Shown here: piece by piece, positions 7,841 to 16,162 of the stretch
Position numbering within the stretch: the first letter of the stretch is position 1
How the letters are laid out: every line of letters begins with the position of its first letter
Origin: Terrabacter sp040702505
GTDB lineage: Bacteria > Actinomycetota > Actinomycetes > Actinomycetales > Dermatophilaceae
Reading direction: 5' to 3'
Length of the DNA: 64,000 bases
Assembly: GCF_040702505.1 (NCBI RefSeq)
Contig: NZ_JBFBLC010000001.1
Coordinates: 62,001 to 126,000, forward strand
Translations under genes and position numbers: made by a program
Notes under the pieces: generated by a model
Seen by the model: only the letters and a program-made list of their open reading frames with translations
What the model was told of the DNA's origin: nothing
Database searches by the model: none

Positions 7841-10517
7841 GTGACCTCCGGCGTACTGGCGCCCACCGCCTCGACGGCGACAACACGCGCCGCCGCCGGC
7901 CGACCCGCACCCGAGGTCCTCGACTCCCTGGTCGTCGACCTGACCGTGGGCCTGACCCAGGACGAGGTGCGACGCCGCCGGGAGGCCCACGGCCCGAACG
8001 CCGTCGCCACGCACCAGGCCCGCGTGTGGCCGGTGCTGTGGCACCAGCTCAACTCCCCCCTGCTCGGGCTGCTGCTCGTGGCGGCGACCGCCTCCTACTT
8101 CGTCGGCGAGCGCAGCGACGCGGTCATCATCGGGGTCATCGTGCTCGTGTCGGTGGGTCTCGGCTTCGTCAACGAGTACCGCGCCGAGAAGACCGCCGCG
8201 TCGCTGCACTCGCAGGTCAGCCACGAGGCCGTGGTGCTGCGCGACGGCGCCTTCACCCGGGTGCCCGTGACGACGCTCGTGCCCGGCGACGTCGTCGAGC
8301 TGGGCCGCGGCGACGTCGTGCCTGCTGACCTGCGCCTCATCTCGGTCGTGGGGCTCGAGTGCGACGAGTCGGTCCTCACCGGCGAGTCGCAGCCGGTCGA
8401 CAAGGACACCGAGCCCGTCGCGCCGGACGCCGCCCTCGCCGACCTCTCCGGGTGTGCCCTGATGGGCACGATCGTGCACGCCGGCCACGGCATGGGCGTC
8501 GTCGTGGCCACCGGGCCGCGCACCGAGTTCGGCGCCATCGCGGCCGGACTGCACACGCACCAGCTCGACACCGAGTTCCAGGTGGGGCTGCGGCGGTTCT
8601 CGATGCTGCTCGTCGAGGTGGCCGGCGTGCTGACCGGCTCCGTCTTCGTGATCAACGTGCTGATGCACAAGCCGTTCCTCGACTCGCTGCTCTTCTCCCT
8701 GGCCATCGCCGTCGGCATCACCCCACAGCTGCTGCCCGCCGTCGTGTCGACCAGCCTGGCCGCGGGCTCACGGCAGCTGAGCCGGCGCAAGGTCCTCGTC
8801 AAGCGGCTCGTCTGCATCGAGGACCTCGGCGACATCGACCTGCTCTTCACCGACAAGACCGGCACCCTGACCGCCGGCCGGATCGACTACGCGCGTGCCG
8901 TGCCGGTCTCCGGCCAACGCTCCGACGACGTCGTGCACTGGGGCCTGCTGTGCACCGAGCGGGTGACGAGCGGGGCGGAGACCGTGCTCGCCAACCCGCT
9001 CGACCAGGCGCTGTGGGAGTCGCCGGCGACCCGAGCCGTACGCGTCTCGCTCGCCGACGAGACCGTGCTCGGCGTGCTGCCCTTCGACCACGACCGTCGC
9101 ATGGTCTCGGTCGTCGTCCGCGAGCCCGGCGGAGCCCTGCGGCTCGTCACCAAGGGGGCACCCGAGACGGTGCTGGGACGGTGTGTCGACATCCGGCCCG
9201 AGACCCAGGCCGCCCTTGCCGCAGAGTTCGCCGCGGGCAACCGCGTCGTTGCCGTGGCCAGTCGCCCCGTCACGGTGGAGCGGGACCCAACGGCGGCGGA
9301 CGAGCACGACCTCCGCCTGCACGGCCTGCTCGTCTTCCTCGACCCGCCCAAGCCCGACGCGGAGCAGGCGCTGGGCCGGCTCTCCGCGCTCGGCGTCCAG
9401 GTCAAGGTGGTCACCGGAGACAACGCGGTCGTGGCCGCCAAGGTCTGCGACGACCTCGGGCTGCCCGGCCACGCCGTCCTGACGGGCAGCGACCTCGACG
9501 CCATCGACGACGAGCACCTCATCGACGCCGTCACCGCGACGACGGTCTTCGCGCGCGTCAGCCCGGAGCACAAGGCCCGGATCGTGCGTGCGCACCGGCA
9601 CGGCGGCGGCGGTGTCGCCTTCCTCGGCGACGGGGTCAACGACGCGCTGGCGCTGCACGCGGCCGACGTCGGGATCTCCGTCGACTCCGGCACCGACGTC
9701 GCCAAGGACGCCGCCGACGTGATCCTGCTCGAGAAGAGCCTCGACGTGCTCGCCGACGGGGTCGTCGAGGGCCGCCGCATCTTCGCCAACACGCTCAAGT
9801 ACGTGCTGATGGGCACGTCGAGCAACTTCGGCAACATGGCCTCGGCTGCCGGCGCCTCGCTCGTGCTGCCCTTCCTGCCGATGCTGCCCTCGCAGATCCT
9901 GCTGGGCAACCTGCTCTACGACACCGGGCAACTGACCATCCCCACCGACGAGGTGGACCGCGAGCAGCTGCTGCGGCCCTCCCACTGGGACATCGCCTTC
10001 ATCCGTCGCTTCATGCTCGTCTTCGGGCCGCTCAGCTCGGTCTTCGACTTCATCACCCTTCGGGGTCATGCTGTGGGGCTTCCATGCCGGGCCCGAGCTC
10101 TTCCGGTCCGGCTGGTTCGTCGAGTCGCTCGCCACGCAGACGCTCGTCGTCTTCGCCATCCGTACGCGCAAGGTGCCCTTCTTCCGCAGCCGGCCGAGCC
10201 TGCCGCTGGCCCTCGCCGCGATCGGCGTCGTCGTCGTGGCCGCCCTCATCCCGGCCACCCCGCTGGCCGCGCCGCTCGGCTTCGCCCCGCTGCCCGGCGA
10301 CTTCTTCGCGGCGCTCGTCGTCATGGTCGTGGCCTACCTCGGGCTCGTCGAGCTCGGGAAGCTGTGGTTCTACCGACCGGCCGCGCCAGCACGCGCCGGC
10401 GTCCCGACGAGCCTCACCAGGCGCTTCCTGCGCCGGCGGGCCGCCCGCTTCAGCGTCGGGCGGCAACGCCCGCGAGGACCTCGGCCCCCGGACGCGACCG
10501 GCGCAGCCCGGGTGTGA
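7841..10517 (+). pseudogene. mgtA: Magnesium-translocating P-type ATPase (MgtA-like), frameshifted
   Basis: A P3B-type magnesium-importing ATPase reading as about 891 residues if one base is removed. Frame 1 (7841 to about 10057) carries TGES (about residue 180, actuator), the phosphorylation motif DKTGTLT (about 337) and GDGVND (about 597). After FDFIT the frame is lost: the sequence reads ATCACCCTTCGG where ATCACCTTCGG would continue as FGVMLWGFHAG. From 10059 the second frame encodes the last membrane helices intact to 10517. One extra C in the CCC run at 10056-10058 explains the break. It could be a real mutation, a slippage hotspot or a sequencing error. The 3' end overlaps the convergent MFS gene by 68 bases. 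Confidence 0.85.
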
Positions 10518-11673
10518 GGGCCACCGAGACGAGCACCGAGGCGACGGCCATCACGCCCATCGCCTGCGCCGCAGCGGCGGGCCCCACCCCGAGGGCGCCG
10601 GCGACCGTGCCACCGAGCAGGGCGCCCACCGCCTGCCCGACCATCAGGCCGGTGCCCTGGAGGCCGAACACCTGACCGCGCGCCGCACCGTCGGTGTGGG
10701 TGACGAGCCGTTCCTGCAGGGGCAGGCTCGCCGAGTAGCCCGCCGAGGCCACGAAGGCCAGCGCCGCGGCATACGGCAGCGACGGGACGGCGAAGAAGCC
10801 CAGGTAGGGCACGGCGAGCAGCAGGCGCAGCGGGCCGATGAGCCGGTCGCGCACCGCAACGGGGAGGAAGCGCCCGACGACGACGTCACCGACGAGCATC
10901 CCGGCCGCGGTCACGGCGAAGAGGTAGCCGGCCCGCTCGCCGGCGAACGGCACGAAGAGGGCCTCGCAGCCGACGATGAGGCCGTTGGGCACCCACAGCG
11001 TCAGGTAGATCGGCCGGAGGACGCGCGACCCGAGCAGCGCCCGGTTGACCTCGCGGGTGCGGCGGACGACGGACGCACCGGAGTGCCGCGGCGGGTGGTC
11101 GGACAGGCCGAGCCGCAGGAGCAGCACCGCGACGAGCAGGGCGGCGGCCGAGCCGAGGAAGAGCTGCGTGGTGGTGAACCGGATCAGCAGCAGGCCGCCG
11201 ACGCCGTAGCCGACGATCTGCATGCCGCCGACGGCGATGTTCATCGTGGCCCGGCCGAGGATGAAGCCGTCGGGCGGCAGGATGTCCGAGACCAGGGCGA
11301 TCATGCTGCCGCCCAAGGCCGACGTGACGAGCGGGCCGACCGCCAGCAGCACGAAGCGCCAGCCCCAGGCGAGTCCGGGCAGCGCCTGCAGCAGGTCGGT
11401 GACGAGGGTCGTCGTCGCGACCACCACCAGGGCGGTGCGCGGCCGCACCAGGTCCGAGCCCGAGCCGAAGAGCGTCTGCCCGACGATGCGCATCAGCGGC
11501 GCCCCGAACATCGCGAGCGCCGTCAGCACCGGGGACCCGGTGGCCGTGAAGGTGATCGTCCCGAGCGCGAGGGACGCGACGGCATACGACCCGATGTTGA
11601 GGCACTGCACCAGGAAGAGGACCCGGAACTCGGGGACGGCGAAGAGCTGGCGGTAGGTCGTCACGCTGCTCAC
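10450..11673 (-). CDS. MFS transporter
   Basis: A 407-residue major facilitator superfamily protein with twelve predicted hydrophobic segments and a central loop around residues 195-215. No substrate signature is recognised. It resembles actinobacterial MFS exporters that accompany a regulator. It is transcribed divergently from the ArsR-like gene at 11723, with only 49 bases between starts and a strong inverted repeat (11701-11724) in that gap, so the neighbour probably controls it. The GTG start is preceded by a weak purine run (GGTCAGG). The 3' end overlaps the convergent ATPase gene. Efflux of a small molecule is inferred from family and context. Confidence 0.87.
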   Translation of the reverse strand: MSSVTTYRQLFAVPEFRVLFLVQCLNIGSYAVASLALGTITFTATGSPVLTALAMFGAPLMRIVGQTLFGSGSDLVRPRTALVVVATTTLVTDLLQALPGLAWGWRFVLLAVGPLVTSALGGSMIALVSDILPPDGFILGRATMNIAVGGMQIVGYGVGGLLLIRFTTTQLFLGSAAALLVAVLLLRLGLSDHPPRHSGASVVRRTREVNRALLGSRVLRPIYLTLWVPNGLIVGCEALFVPFAGERAGYLFAVTAAGMLVGDVVVGRFLPVAVRDRLIGPLRLLLAVPYLGFFAVPSLPYAAALAFVASAGYSASLPLQERLVTHTDGAARGQVFGLQGTGLMVGQAVGALLGGTVAGALGVGPAAAAQAMGVMAVASVLVSVALTPGLRRSRPGAEVLAGVAARR

Positions 11674-11700
11674 CCTGACCGTCGGCGGCCGGCGACGCTA

Positions 11701-11724
11701 ATGTTTCGGGCGGAGGCGAAACAT
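11701..11724. promoter_or_regulatory. Inverted-repeat operator between MFS and ArsR-like genes
   Basis: ATGTTTCG (11701-11708) and CGAAACAT (11717-11724) form a perfect 8-bp inverted repeat with an 8-base spacer. The right arm includes the AT of the regulator's ATG start and the spacer contains its GGAGG ribosome site, while TAATGT next to the left arm looks like a -10 box. Binding here would block both transcription and translation initiation. Confidence 0.6.
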
Positions 11725-12697
11725 GGGGACCTGGCAGATCTCGGCGGACCTGCTCGCGCGCAGCCGCTTCGTCGTCTCGCCGCGCATCGAGGCCGCCGGA
11801 GCCCTCAACGACCTCGTGCGCCCGTCCGACCCGGAGGGCCGCGCCCTCGCCGCGGCGCACGGCGAGGCCTTCCGGGCGATGCTCGAGGCCCACCCGGTGC
11901 GGCGCGCGGTGCTCGACCACAGCTGGCGGAAGGGCTGGATCTCCGACTGGCTGTCGCTGCCGCCCGCCGCGGGCGGACGCGGCTTCGCGGAGGAGCTGGA
12001 CGACGTGCGCGCGCTCGGGGACGACCTCGTGCGCGAGCAGCTCGCCGAGAGCTCGGCCACCGGGCGCCTCCCCGACGTGCTTCAGGGCGACGGCGTGGCC
12101 GAGCAGGCCGCGCAGCTGCTCGACTGGGTGTGGACGCACGTGCTGGCGACCGACTGGGCGCGGCGCGAGCGCATCCTGCGCGCCGACGTCGTGTCGCGCA
12201 CCTCCCGGCTCGCCACGCACGGGTGGGCAGCCGTGCTGCGCGACCTCGGCCGCGACCGCGAGTGGGTCGGCGCGGGCCACCTGCGCATCAATCACTACGA
12301 CCTGCCCTCCCGCGTGCTGCCCGACGACGCCGACCTGCTCTTCGTGCCCGTCAACCACCGGGCCCACTGGGTGGGCTGGCTGCTCCCGAGCCGGTATGCC
12401 GTCTACTACCCCGTCGCAGGAGCGCTGGCGCCCGTGGCGGGTGAGACCTCCGACGGGCTCGAGCGCCTCGTCGGCCGGGCCCGGGCCTGCCTCCTCATCG
12501 CCCTCGAGAGCCCTTGCAGCACAACGGGTCTCGTCGCCAGCACCGGCATGCCGCTGGGCTCGGTGGGCGACCACCTGAAGGTCCTGCTCGCAGCCGGCGT
12601 GGTGCTGCGGCGCCGGTCGGGACGGGAGGTGCTCTACTGGCGCACCGCCGCGGGAGACGCCCTCGTCGCGTCCGGCACGGCTCCGTCGCCACGGTGA
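11723..12697 (+). CDS. ArsR-like winged-helix transcriptional regulator
   Basis: A 324-residue protein with a long N-terminal domain (about residues 1-245, DUF5937-like, probably ligand-sensing) and a C-terminal winged helix. The latter reads CLLIALESPCSTTGLVASTGMPLGSV followed by DHLKVLLAAGVVLRRRSGREVLYWRT (about 258-312, shown in two pieces), the typical ArsR recognition-helix and wing arrangement. It lacks the metal-binding CxC of arsenic sensors. Start ATG 11723 is preceded by GGAGG and lies inside an inverted repeat, suggesting autoregulation together with the divergent MFS exporter. Likely a local repressor; the ligand is unknown. Confidence 0.82.
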   Translation: MGTWQISADLLARSRFVVSPRIEAAGALNDLVRPSDPEGRALAAAHGEAFRAMLEAHPVRRAVLDHSWRKGWISDWLSLPPAAGGRGFAEELDDVRALGDDLVREQLAESSATGRLPDVLQGDGVAEQAAQLLDWVWTHVLATDWARRERILRADVVSRTSRLATHGWAAVLRDLGRDREWVGAGHLRINHYDLPSRVLPDDADLLFVPVNHRAHWVGWLLPSRYAVYYPVAGALAPVAGETSDGLERLVGRARACLLIALESPCSTTGLVASTGMPLGSVGDHLKVLLAAGVVLRRRSGREVLYWRTAAGDALVASGTAPSPR

Positions 12698-12711
12698 GCT
12701 GAGTCGTGGGC

Positions 12712-12725
12712 GGGGAGTTCTCCCC
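12712..12725. promoter_or_regulatory. Perfect palindrome upstream of the M15 peptidase gene
   Basis: GGGGAGTTCTCCCC, a 14-base inverted repeat with a two-base centre, lies about 90 bases before the putative start of the peptidase and 13 bases after the ArsR-like gene. A CCTAGCGT -10-like sequence follows. It could be an operator or the end of the upstream transcript. Confidence 0.35.
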
Positions 12726-12812
12726 ATGTACGGCAAGGGAACCCGCCCCTAGCGTCGGCGCTGCCGGCGCGCCCGCGCCCGCGCACCGACCAACTCACGA
12801 TCTGGGGTCGAC

Positions 12813-13847
12813 TTGTGTGAGCTGCACGAAACCGAGAGTCCCGCCGTCGCCCGCCGCACCCTGCTCCGCGGCGCCGGCGGCCTGGTGGTCGGCGGTGGCA
12901 TCCTCGCGGCGACGGCGACGGCGACGGCGACGGCGGCATAGGCCGCCACCTCGCAGAACGGCTGGCCGGCCGGCTCGTCGTCGGCGATCCCGCTCGGCAG
13001 CCTGGCAGTCGGGGCCGCGACGTTCCCGGCGGGAGTGCGGCGCGGGGACGTGCACGTGGTCCTCGGCTACGTCGGCCGCCGCTTCGACCGCGAGGTGGAG
13101 GCGCTCGTCAAGGGCTGGTGCTGGGGCCACAGCTACCGCGCGATCTCCGGCAGCACGTCGCTGTCGAACCACTCGAGCGGCACCGCCATCGACCTCAACG
13201 CCCCTCGTCACCCCCTCGGCAAGGCAGGCACGTTCACGGCCACACAGCGCTCCCACATCCGCTCGATCCTCGATGCCTGCGACGGGGTGGTCCGCTGGGG
13301 CGGTGACTACTCCGGCCGCAAGGACGAGATGCACTTCGAGATCAACGTGCGCCCCGGCGACGCCCGGCTCGCGGCCCTGGCCGCGCGCCTCGGCGGGAGC
13401 GGCGGGAGCGACGGGAGCGGCGGGGGCGGCACCCCGGCGCCCGCGACCGTCACCTGGACGACGGTGCGGCGCGGCGCCAGCGGCTTCCGCGTCACGGCGG
13501 TCCAGCACCTGCTGCGCCAGCGGGGCCAGAGCCTCACGGTCGACGGTGCGTTCGGTCCGACGACCCAGAGTCGCGTCCAGTCCTTCCAGCGGTCCCGGGG
13601 GCTCACCGCGGACGGCGTCGTCGGGCCGAAGACGTGGTCGGCGCTCGTCGTGTCGGTCAGGCGGGGCTCCACCGGGCAGGCCGTCGTGGCCACCCAGAAG
13701 CTGTTGACGCTCCACGGCTACCGGCTCACCGCCGACGGCGTCCTCGGCGCGGCCACTGCCTCGAAGGTGCAGGCCTTCCAGCAGTCACGCACGCTCAGCG
13801 CGGACGGCATCGTCGGGGTCCGCACCTGGGCGAAGCTCACCGCCTGA
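12813..13847 (+). pseudogene. Secreted M15 (VanY-type) peptidase with two peptidoglycan-binding domains, interrupted by TAG
   Basis: One reading frame encodes a Tat-like signal (ARRTLLRGAGGLVVGGG then alanine-threonine repeats), a TAG at 12939-12941, and then a mature enzyme to 13847. The enzyme part has the M15 zinc motif NHSSGTAIDLN and DEMHFEI, a Gly/Ser linker, and two peptidoglycan-binding type 1 domains (VRRGASG...WSAL and VRRGSTG...WAKL). It should trim or bind cell-wall peptide. The stop sits in GGCATAG, one base from the very common GGCATAC, where TAC would give tyrosine, so a C-to-G change or error would restore the gene. The start is uncertain (TTG 12813). Without readthrough, only an unexported product from GTG 13035 could be made. 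Confidence 0.65.
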
Positions 13848-13914
13848 CGGCGAGGGACCTCCGCGCGGGTACGTCCGTCCTGTTCCGTTCCACTGATGCA
13901 AAGGAGCTCGGCGC

Positions 13915-14235
13915 ATGGCAGAAGACTGGGCAGCAGACGTCCGCAAGTACTCCCCCGACGCCGACGATGCCGCGATCAAGGGCATCGTCCGCCACTGCGG
14001 CATCGCGCTGCAGAAGCGCGACTCGGCGCTCGTGTCGTTCAGCGACAAGAGCGAGCTCGACCGCGTGCGTGACGGTTTCATGAAGAAGAAGCTCGGGCTC
14101 ACCGAGTCCGACGCCGAGCTGGACGCCTCGCTGGCCGAGGTGGGACAGAAGCTGAAGGACGACCGGACCAAGAACCGCGTCACCGTCTACTACCTGCTGG
14201 CGGAGAAGTACGGCAAGCTCGACCTCTTCCGCTGA
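13915..14235 (+). CDS. DUF2853 family protein
   Basis: A 106-residue soluble helical protein that matches DUF2853: it opens with DWAADVRKYSPDADDAAI, has the conserved GIVRHCGIAL and ends VYYLLAEKYGKLDLFR. The family is small, widespread and of unknown function. ATG is preceded by AAAGGAG at seven to eight bases. The gene follows the interrupted peptidase by 67 bases and ends at a strong hairpin shared with the convergent gene at 14259. Confidence 0.88.
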   Translation: MAEDWAADVRKYSPDADDAAIKGIVRHCGIALQKRDSALVSFSDKSELDRVRDGFMKKKLGLTESDAELDASLAEVGQKLKDDRTKNRVTVYYLLAEKYGKLDLFR

Positions 14236-14253
14236 CCGACGACCCGACGACGT

Positions 14254-14290
14254 CCACGTCACTGACCCGGAACCCGGGTCAGTGACGTGG
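14254..14290. terminator. 17-bp perfect hairpin, bidirectional terminator
   Basis: CCACGTCACTGACCCGG (14254-14270) pairs perfectly with CCGGGTCAGTGACGTGG (14274-14290) over a three-base loop. It lies just after the DUF2853 gene on the plus strand and overlaps the last codons and stop of the minus-strand gene ending at 14259, so it can serve both convergent transcripts. Confidence 0.8.
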
Positions 14291-15284
14291 CGTCTTCCGC
14301 CCCTGCCGGCCACGGCTGCAGCCAGACCGATCTCGCACTGAGGTAGGGCGCCGCGAGCGCGACGAGAGCCGGGTCGGCGTCGCCGGCGAGGACCTCGGAG
14401 GCGACGCGCCGCACGGCTCCCGCCAGGAAGTCGGCGAGCTGCACCCGCGGGTCGGCGTGCGACTCCACGAAACGCAGGCCCGTGAAGGCCCCTGAGGCGC
14501 CCGTGCCGCTGGCGGTGACAGCGGTGCGGACCGCTGCCTCGGTCAGCGCCCCCTGGACGTCGTGCACGACGAGGAACGGCCGACCGACGGATCCCCAGTG
14601 GCGCAGCGTCTCCGCGAGCGCCGGCACGATGGGGTCGAGCGCGCCGCGGCCCCGCGCGACGAGCCGCAGCAGCCCCTCGGGGTCGAGCGGCACGGACCAG
14701 CCGGCGACCGGGCTCGCGCCGTCCAGCTGGCCGCCGACCTCCCGAAGGAGGCGCGTCAGGACCGACGCGCCTGCTGTCGCCTCCTCGAGGGACCGGGCCC
14801 GGACCACGTCGTTGAAGGTGCCGAGGACCGCCAGCCAGGCCGCGCGCCCGAGGACGCGGACCGCACGGCGGTGCAGCTCGCGCGCGGCCCCGTCCACGCC
14901 TCCGCCTGCTGTGTCCCCGTCTGCTGTGTCCCCGTCTGCCGTGTCACCGAGCAGCCAGAGCATCCGCCCCGTCAGGTGCAGCGCCTTGTCGGTCAGGTGG
15001 ACGTGCGAGTGCCCGAGCAGCGGCCCTCCGTCGCCGAGCAGCCACTCAAGGACCCGCTGGTTCTGCGGGCGCAGCACGACCCCGGCCTTCACCTCCGTCG
15101 CCGGCGACCGCGCCTCGACGCGGACCCGGGCGATCGTCTCCTCGGCCACCGCCGTGCTCACCGCGACGCTCGCGTGCGCGAAGGTGTCGGTGCTGCCCCC
15201 GACCAGCCGCTCACCCTCGGAACCCGACTCGTCGCACGCCACCACGAGCCCCGGGGCGGCGGGCACAGGGTTGGCGGACGGCAT
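14259..15284 (-). CDS. DUF3800-like protein
   Basis: A 341-residue protein starting at ATG with AAAGGAT upstream. The opening VVACDESGSEGER matches the DESG motif of DUF3800, and RVQLADFLAGAVRRVASE near residue 295 matches that family's second conserved block, which together suggest an RNase H-like fold with acidic residues. There is a five-residue tandem repeat (GDTAD) near residues 113-123, from 15-base direct DNA repeats. The function of the family is unknown; some members occur in defence contexts. The last codons form part of a hairpin. The gene is divergent from the B12-binding protein. Confidence 0.7.
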   Translation of the reverse strand: MPSANPVPAAPGLVVACDESGSEGERLVGGSTDTFAHASVAVSTAVAEETIARVRVEARSPATEVKAGVVLRPQNQRVLEWLLGDGGPLLGHSHVHLTDKALHLTGRMLWLLGDTADGDTADGDTAGGGVDGAARELHRRAVRVLGRAAWLAVLGTFNDVVRARSLEEATAGASVLTRLLREVGGQLDGASPVAGWSVPLDPEGLLRLVARGRGALDPIVPALAETLRHWGSVGRPFLVVHDVQGALTEAAVRTAVTASGTGASGAFTGLRFVESHADPRVQLADFLAGAVRRVASEVLAGDADPALVALAAPYLSARSVWLQPWPAGAEDATSLTRVPGQ

Positions 15285-15443
15285 ACGACCATCCTTTCGG
15301 CGACGCGCCCTCCCGCAACCGACTTTGCGCCCCAAGGGCACGGTTCGGTCACGGGCGTGGCTGACCGGGAGCGGGTGGGTACGTAGCGTCGGTTCGGGCC
15401 CGGACGTTCCCGGGCCACCTGAGCAGACGTGAGGAGCCCGCCC

Positions 15444-16157
15444 ATGACCACCCCCGGCCGCACCACTCCTGCCGAGTGGCGCGCGCGCCTTCAGGGGACC
15501 CTCGAGGCCTTCGACGAGACGGGCGGTCACCGCGTGCTCGGCGAGGTCCTCGACGAGCTCGGCGTCGAGGACGCGCTGACGCTGGTCGTGCTGCCCTACC
15601 TGCACGACGTCGGCGAGCGCTGGTCCAGCGGCGCCATCGGGGTCGGCCAGGAGCACTTCGCCAGCAACGTCATCCGGCTTCGGCTCTCGGTGCTCATGGG
15701 CACCGACGAGCCCGCCGGCGGCCCCCTGGCCGTCCTCGCGTGCATGCCCGGCGAGCGCCACGAGTTCGGCCTGATGGCCACGACCATCGCCCTCGGGCGC
15801 CTCGGCTGGCGCACCTGCTACCTCGGCGCCAGCACCCCGACGGCCGAGCTCGTGCACTCCTGCCGCACCCTCGAGCCCGACGTCGTCATCCTCTCCGCCC
15901 ACCGGACCACGGCCTTCGCGGCGCAGGCCCCGGCGCTGCGGCGCATGGCCGAGACGACCCCCGTCCTGCTGGCCGCGCGCGGGGCGACGGAGGAGGTCGC
16001 CGGGCTGTGCCACGCCTCCGTCCTCTCGGGCGACCCCTGCGAGGCGGCCCGCTCGGTCCACGCCGAGCTCGGCCGCACGGGTGGCCCGTTCGACGACCTG
16101 GACGACCTGGACGACCTGGACGACCTGGACGACCTCGACGAGCCGACCGCCGTCTGA
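15444..16157 (+). CDS. Cobalamin (B12)-binding domain protein, CarH-like module without HTH
   Basis: A 237-residue protein with the light-sensing B12 module of CarH-type regulators but no MerR DNA-binding domain. A helical cap domain (about residues 10-90) contains W-x9-EH (WSSGAIGVGQEH, about 60-71), which in CarH caps adenosylcobalamin. A Rossmann-like domain follows, with the E-x-H-x-x-G cobalt-ligand motif (ERHEFG, about 104-109). The C-terminus is an acidic DDL repeat from five 9-base units (16092-16136). ATG is chosen after GAGGAG. An MFS transporter gene follows after 5 bases. It is probably a B12- and possibly light-dependent switch acting through a partner protein. Confidence 0.8.
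   Translation: MTTPGRTTPAEWRARLQGTLEAFDETGGHRVLGEVLDELGVEDALTLVVLPYLHDVGERWSSGAIGVGQEHFASNVIRLRLSVLMGTDEPAGGPLAVLACMPGERHEFGLMATTIALGRLGWRTCYLGASTPTAELVHSCRTLEPDVVILSAHRTTAFAAQAPALRRMAETTPVLLAARGATEEVAGLCHASVLSGDPCEAARSVHAELGRTGGPFDDLDDLDDLDDLDDLDEPTAV
16092..16136 (+). repeat. Five tandem 9-bp units encoding Asp-Asp-Leu
   Basis: GACGACCTG repeated five times (last unit ends in C) in the 3' end of the B12-binding gene. The units are nearly identical in DNA, which suggests recent expansion by slippage. They encode an acidic tail. Confidence 0.85.
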
Positions 16158-16162
16158 CGCAG

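Noticed and set aside
6404..8668. Minus-strand open frame of 754 codons opposite LuxR and ATPase genes
   Set aside because: No motif; composition typical of a GC-rich shadow frame.
10050..10070. Programmed ribosomal frameshift in the magnesium ATPase
   Set aside because: No slippery heptamer or downstream stimulator is clear and the family is not known for recoding; a simple insertion or base error is more likely.
8359..12444. Plus-strand open frame of 1361 codons through the ATPase, MFS and ArsR genes
   Set aside because: Arg/Ala/Pro-rich out-of-frame translation crossing several real genes on both strands.
12939..12941. TAG read as pyrrolysine or by designed readthrough
   Set aside because: No supporting machinery is visible and the codon lies in a signal-peptide junction; a point change from TAC explains it better.
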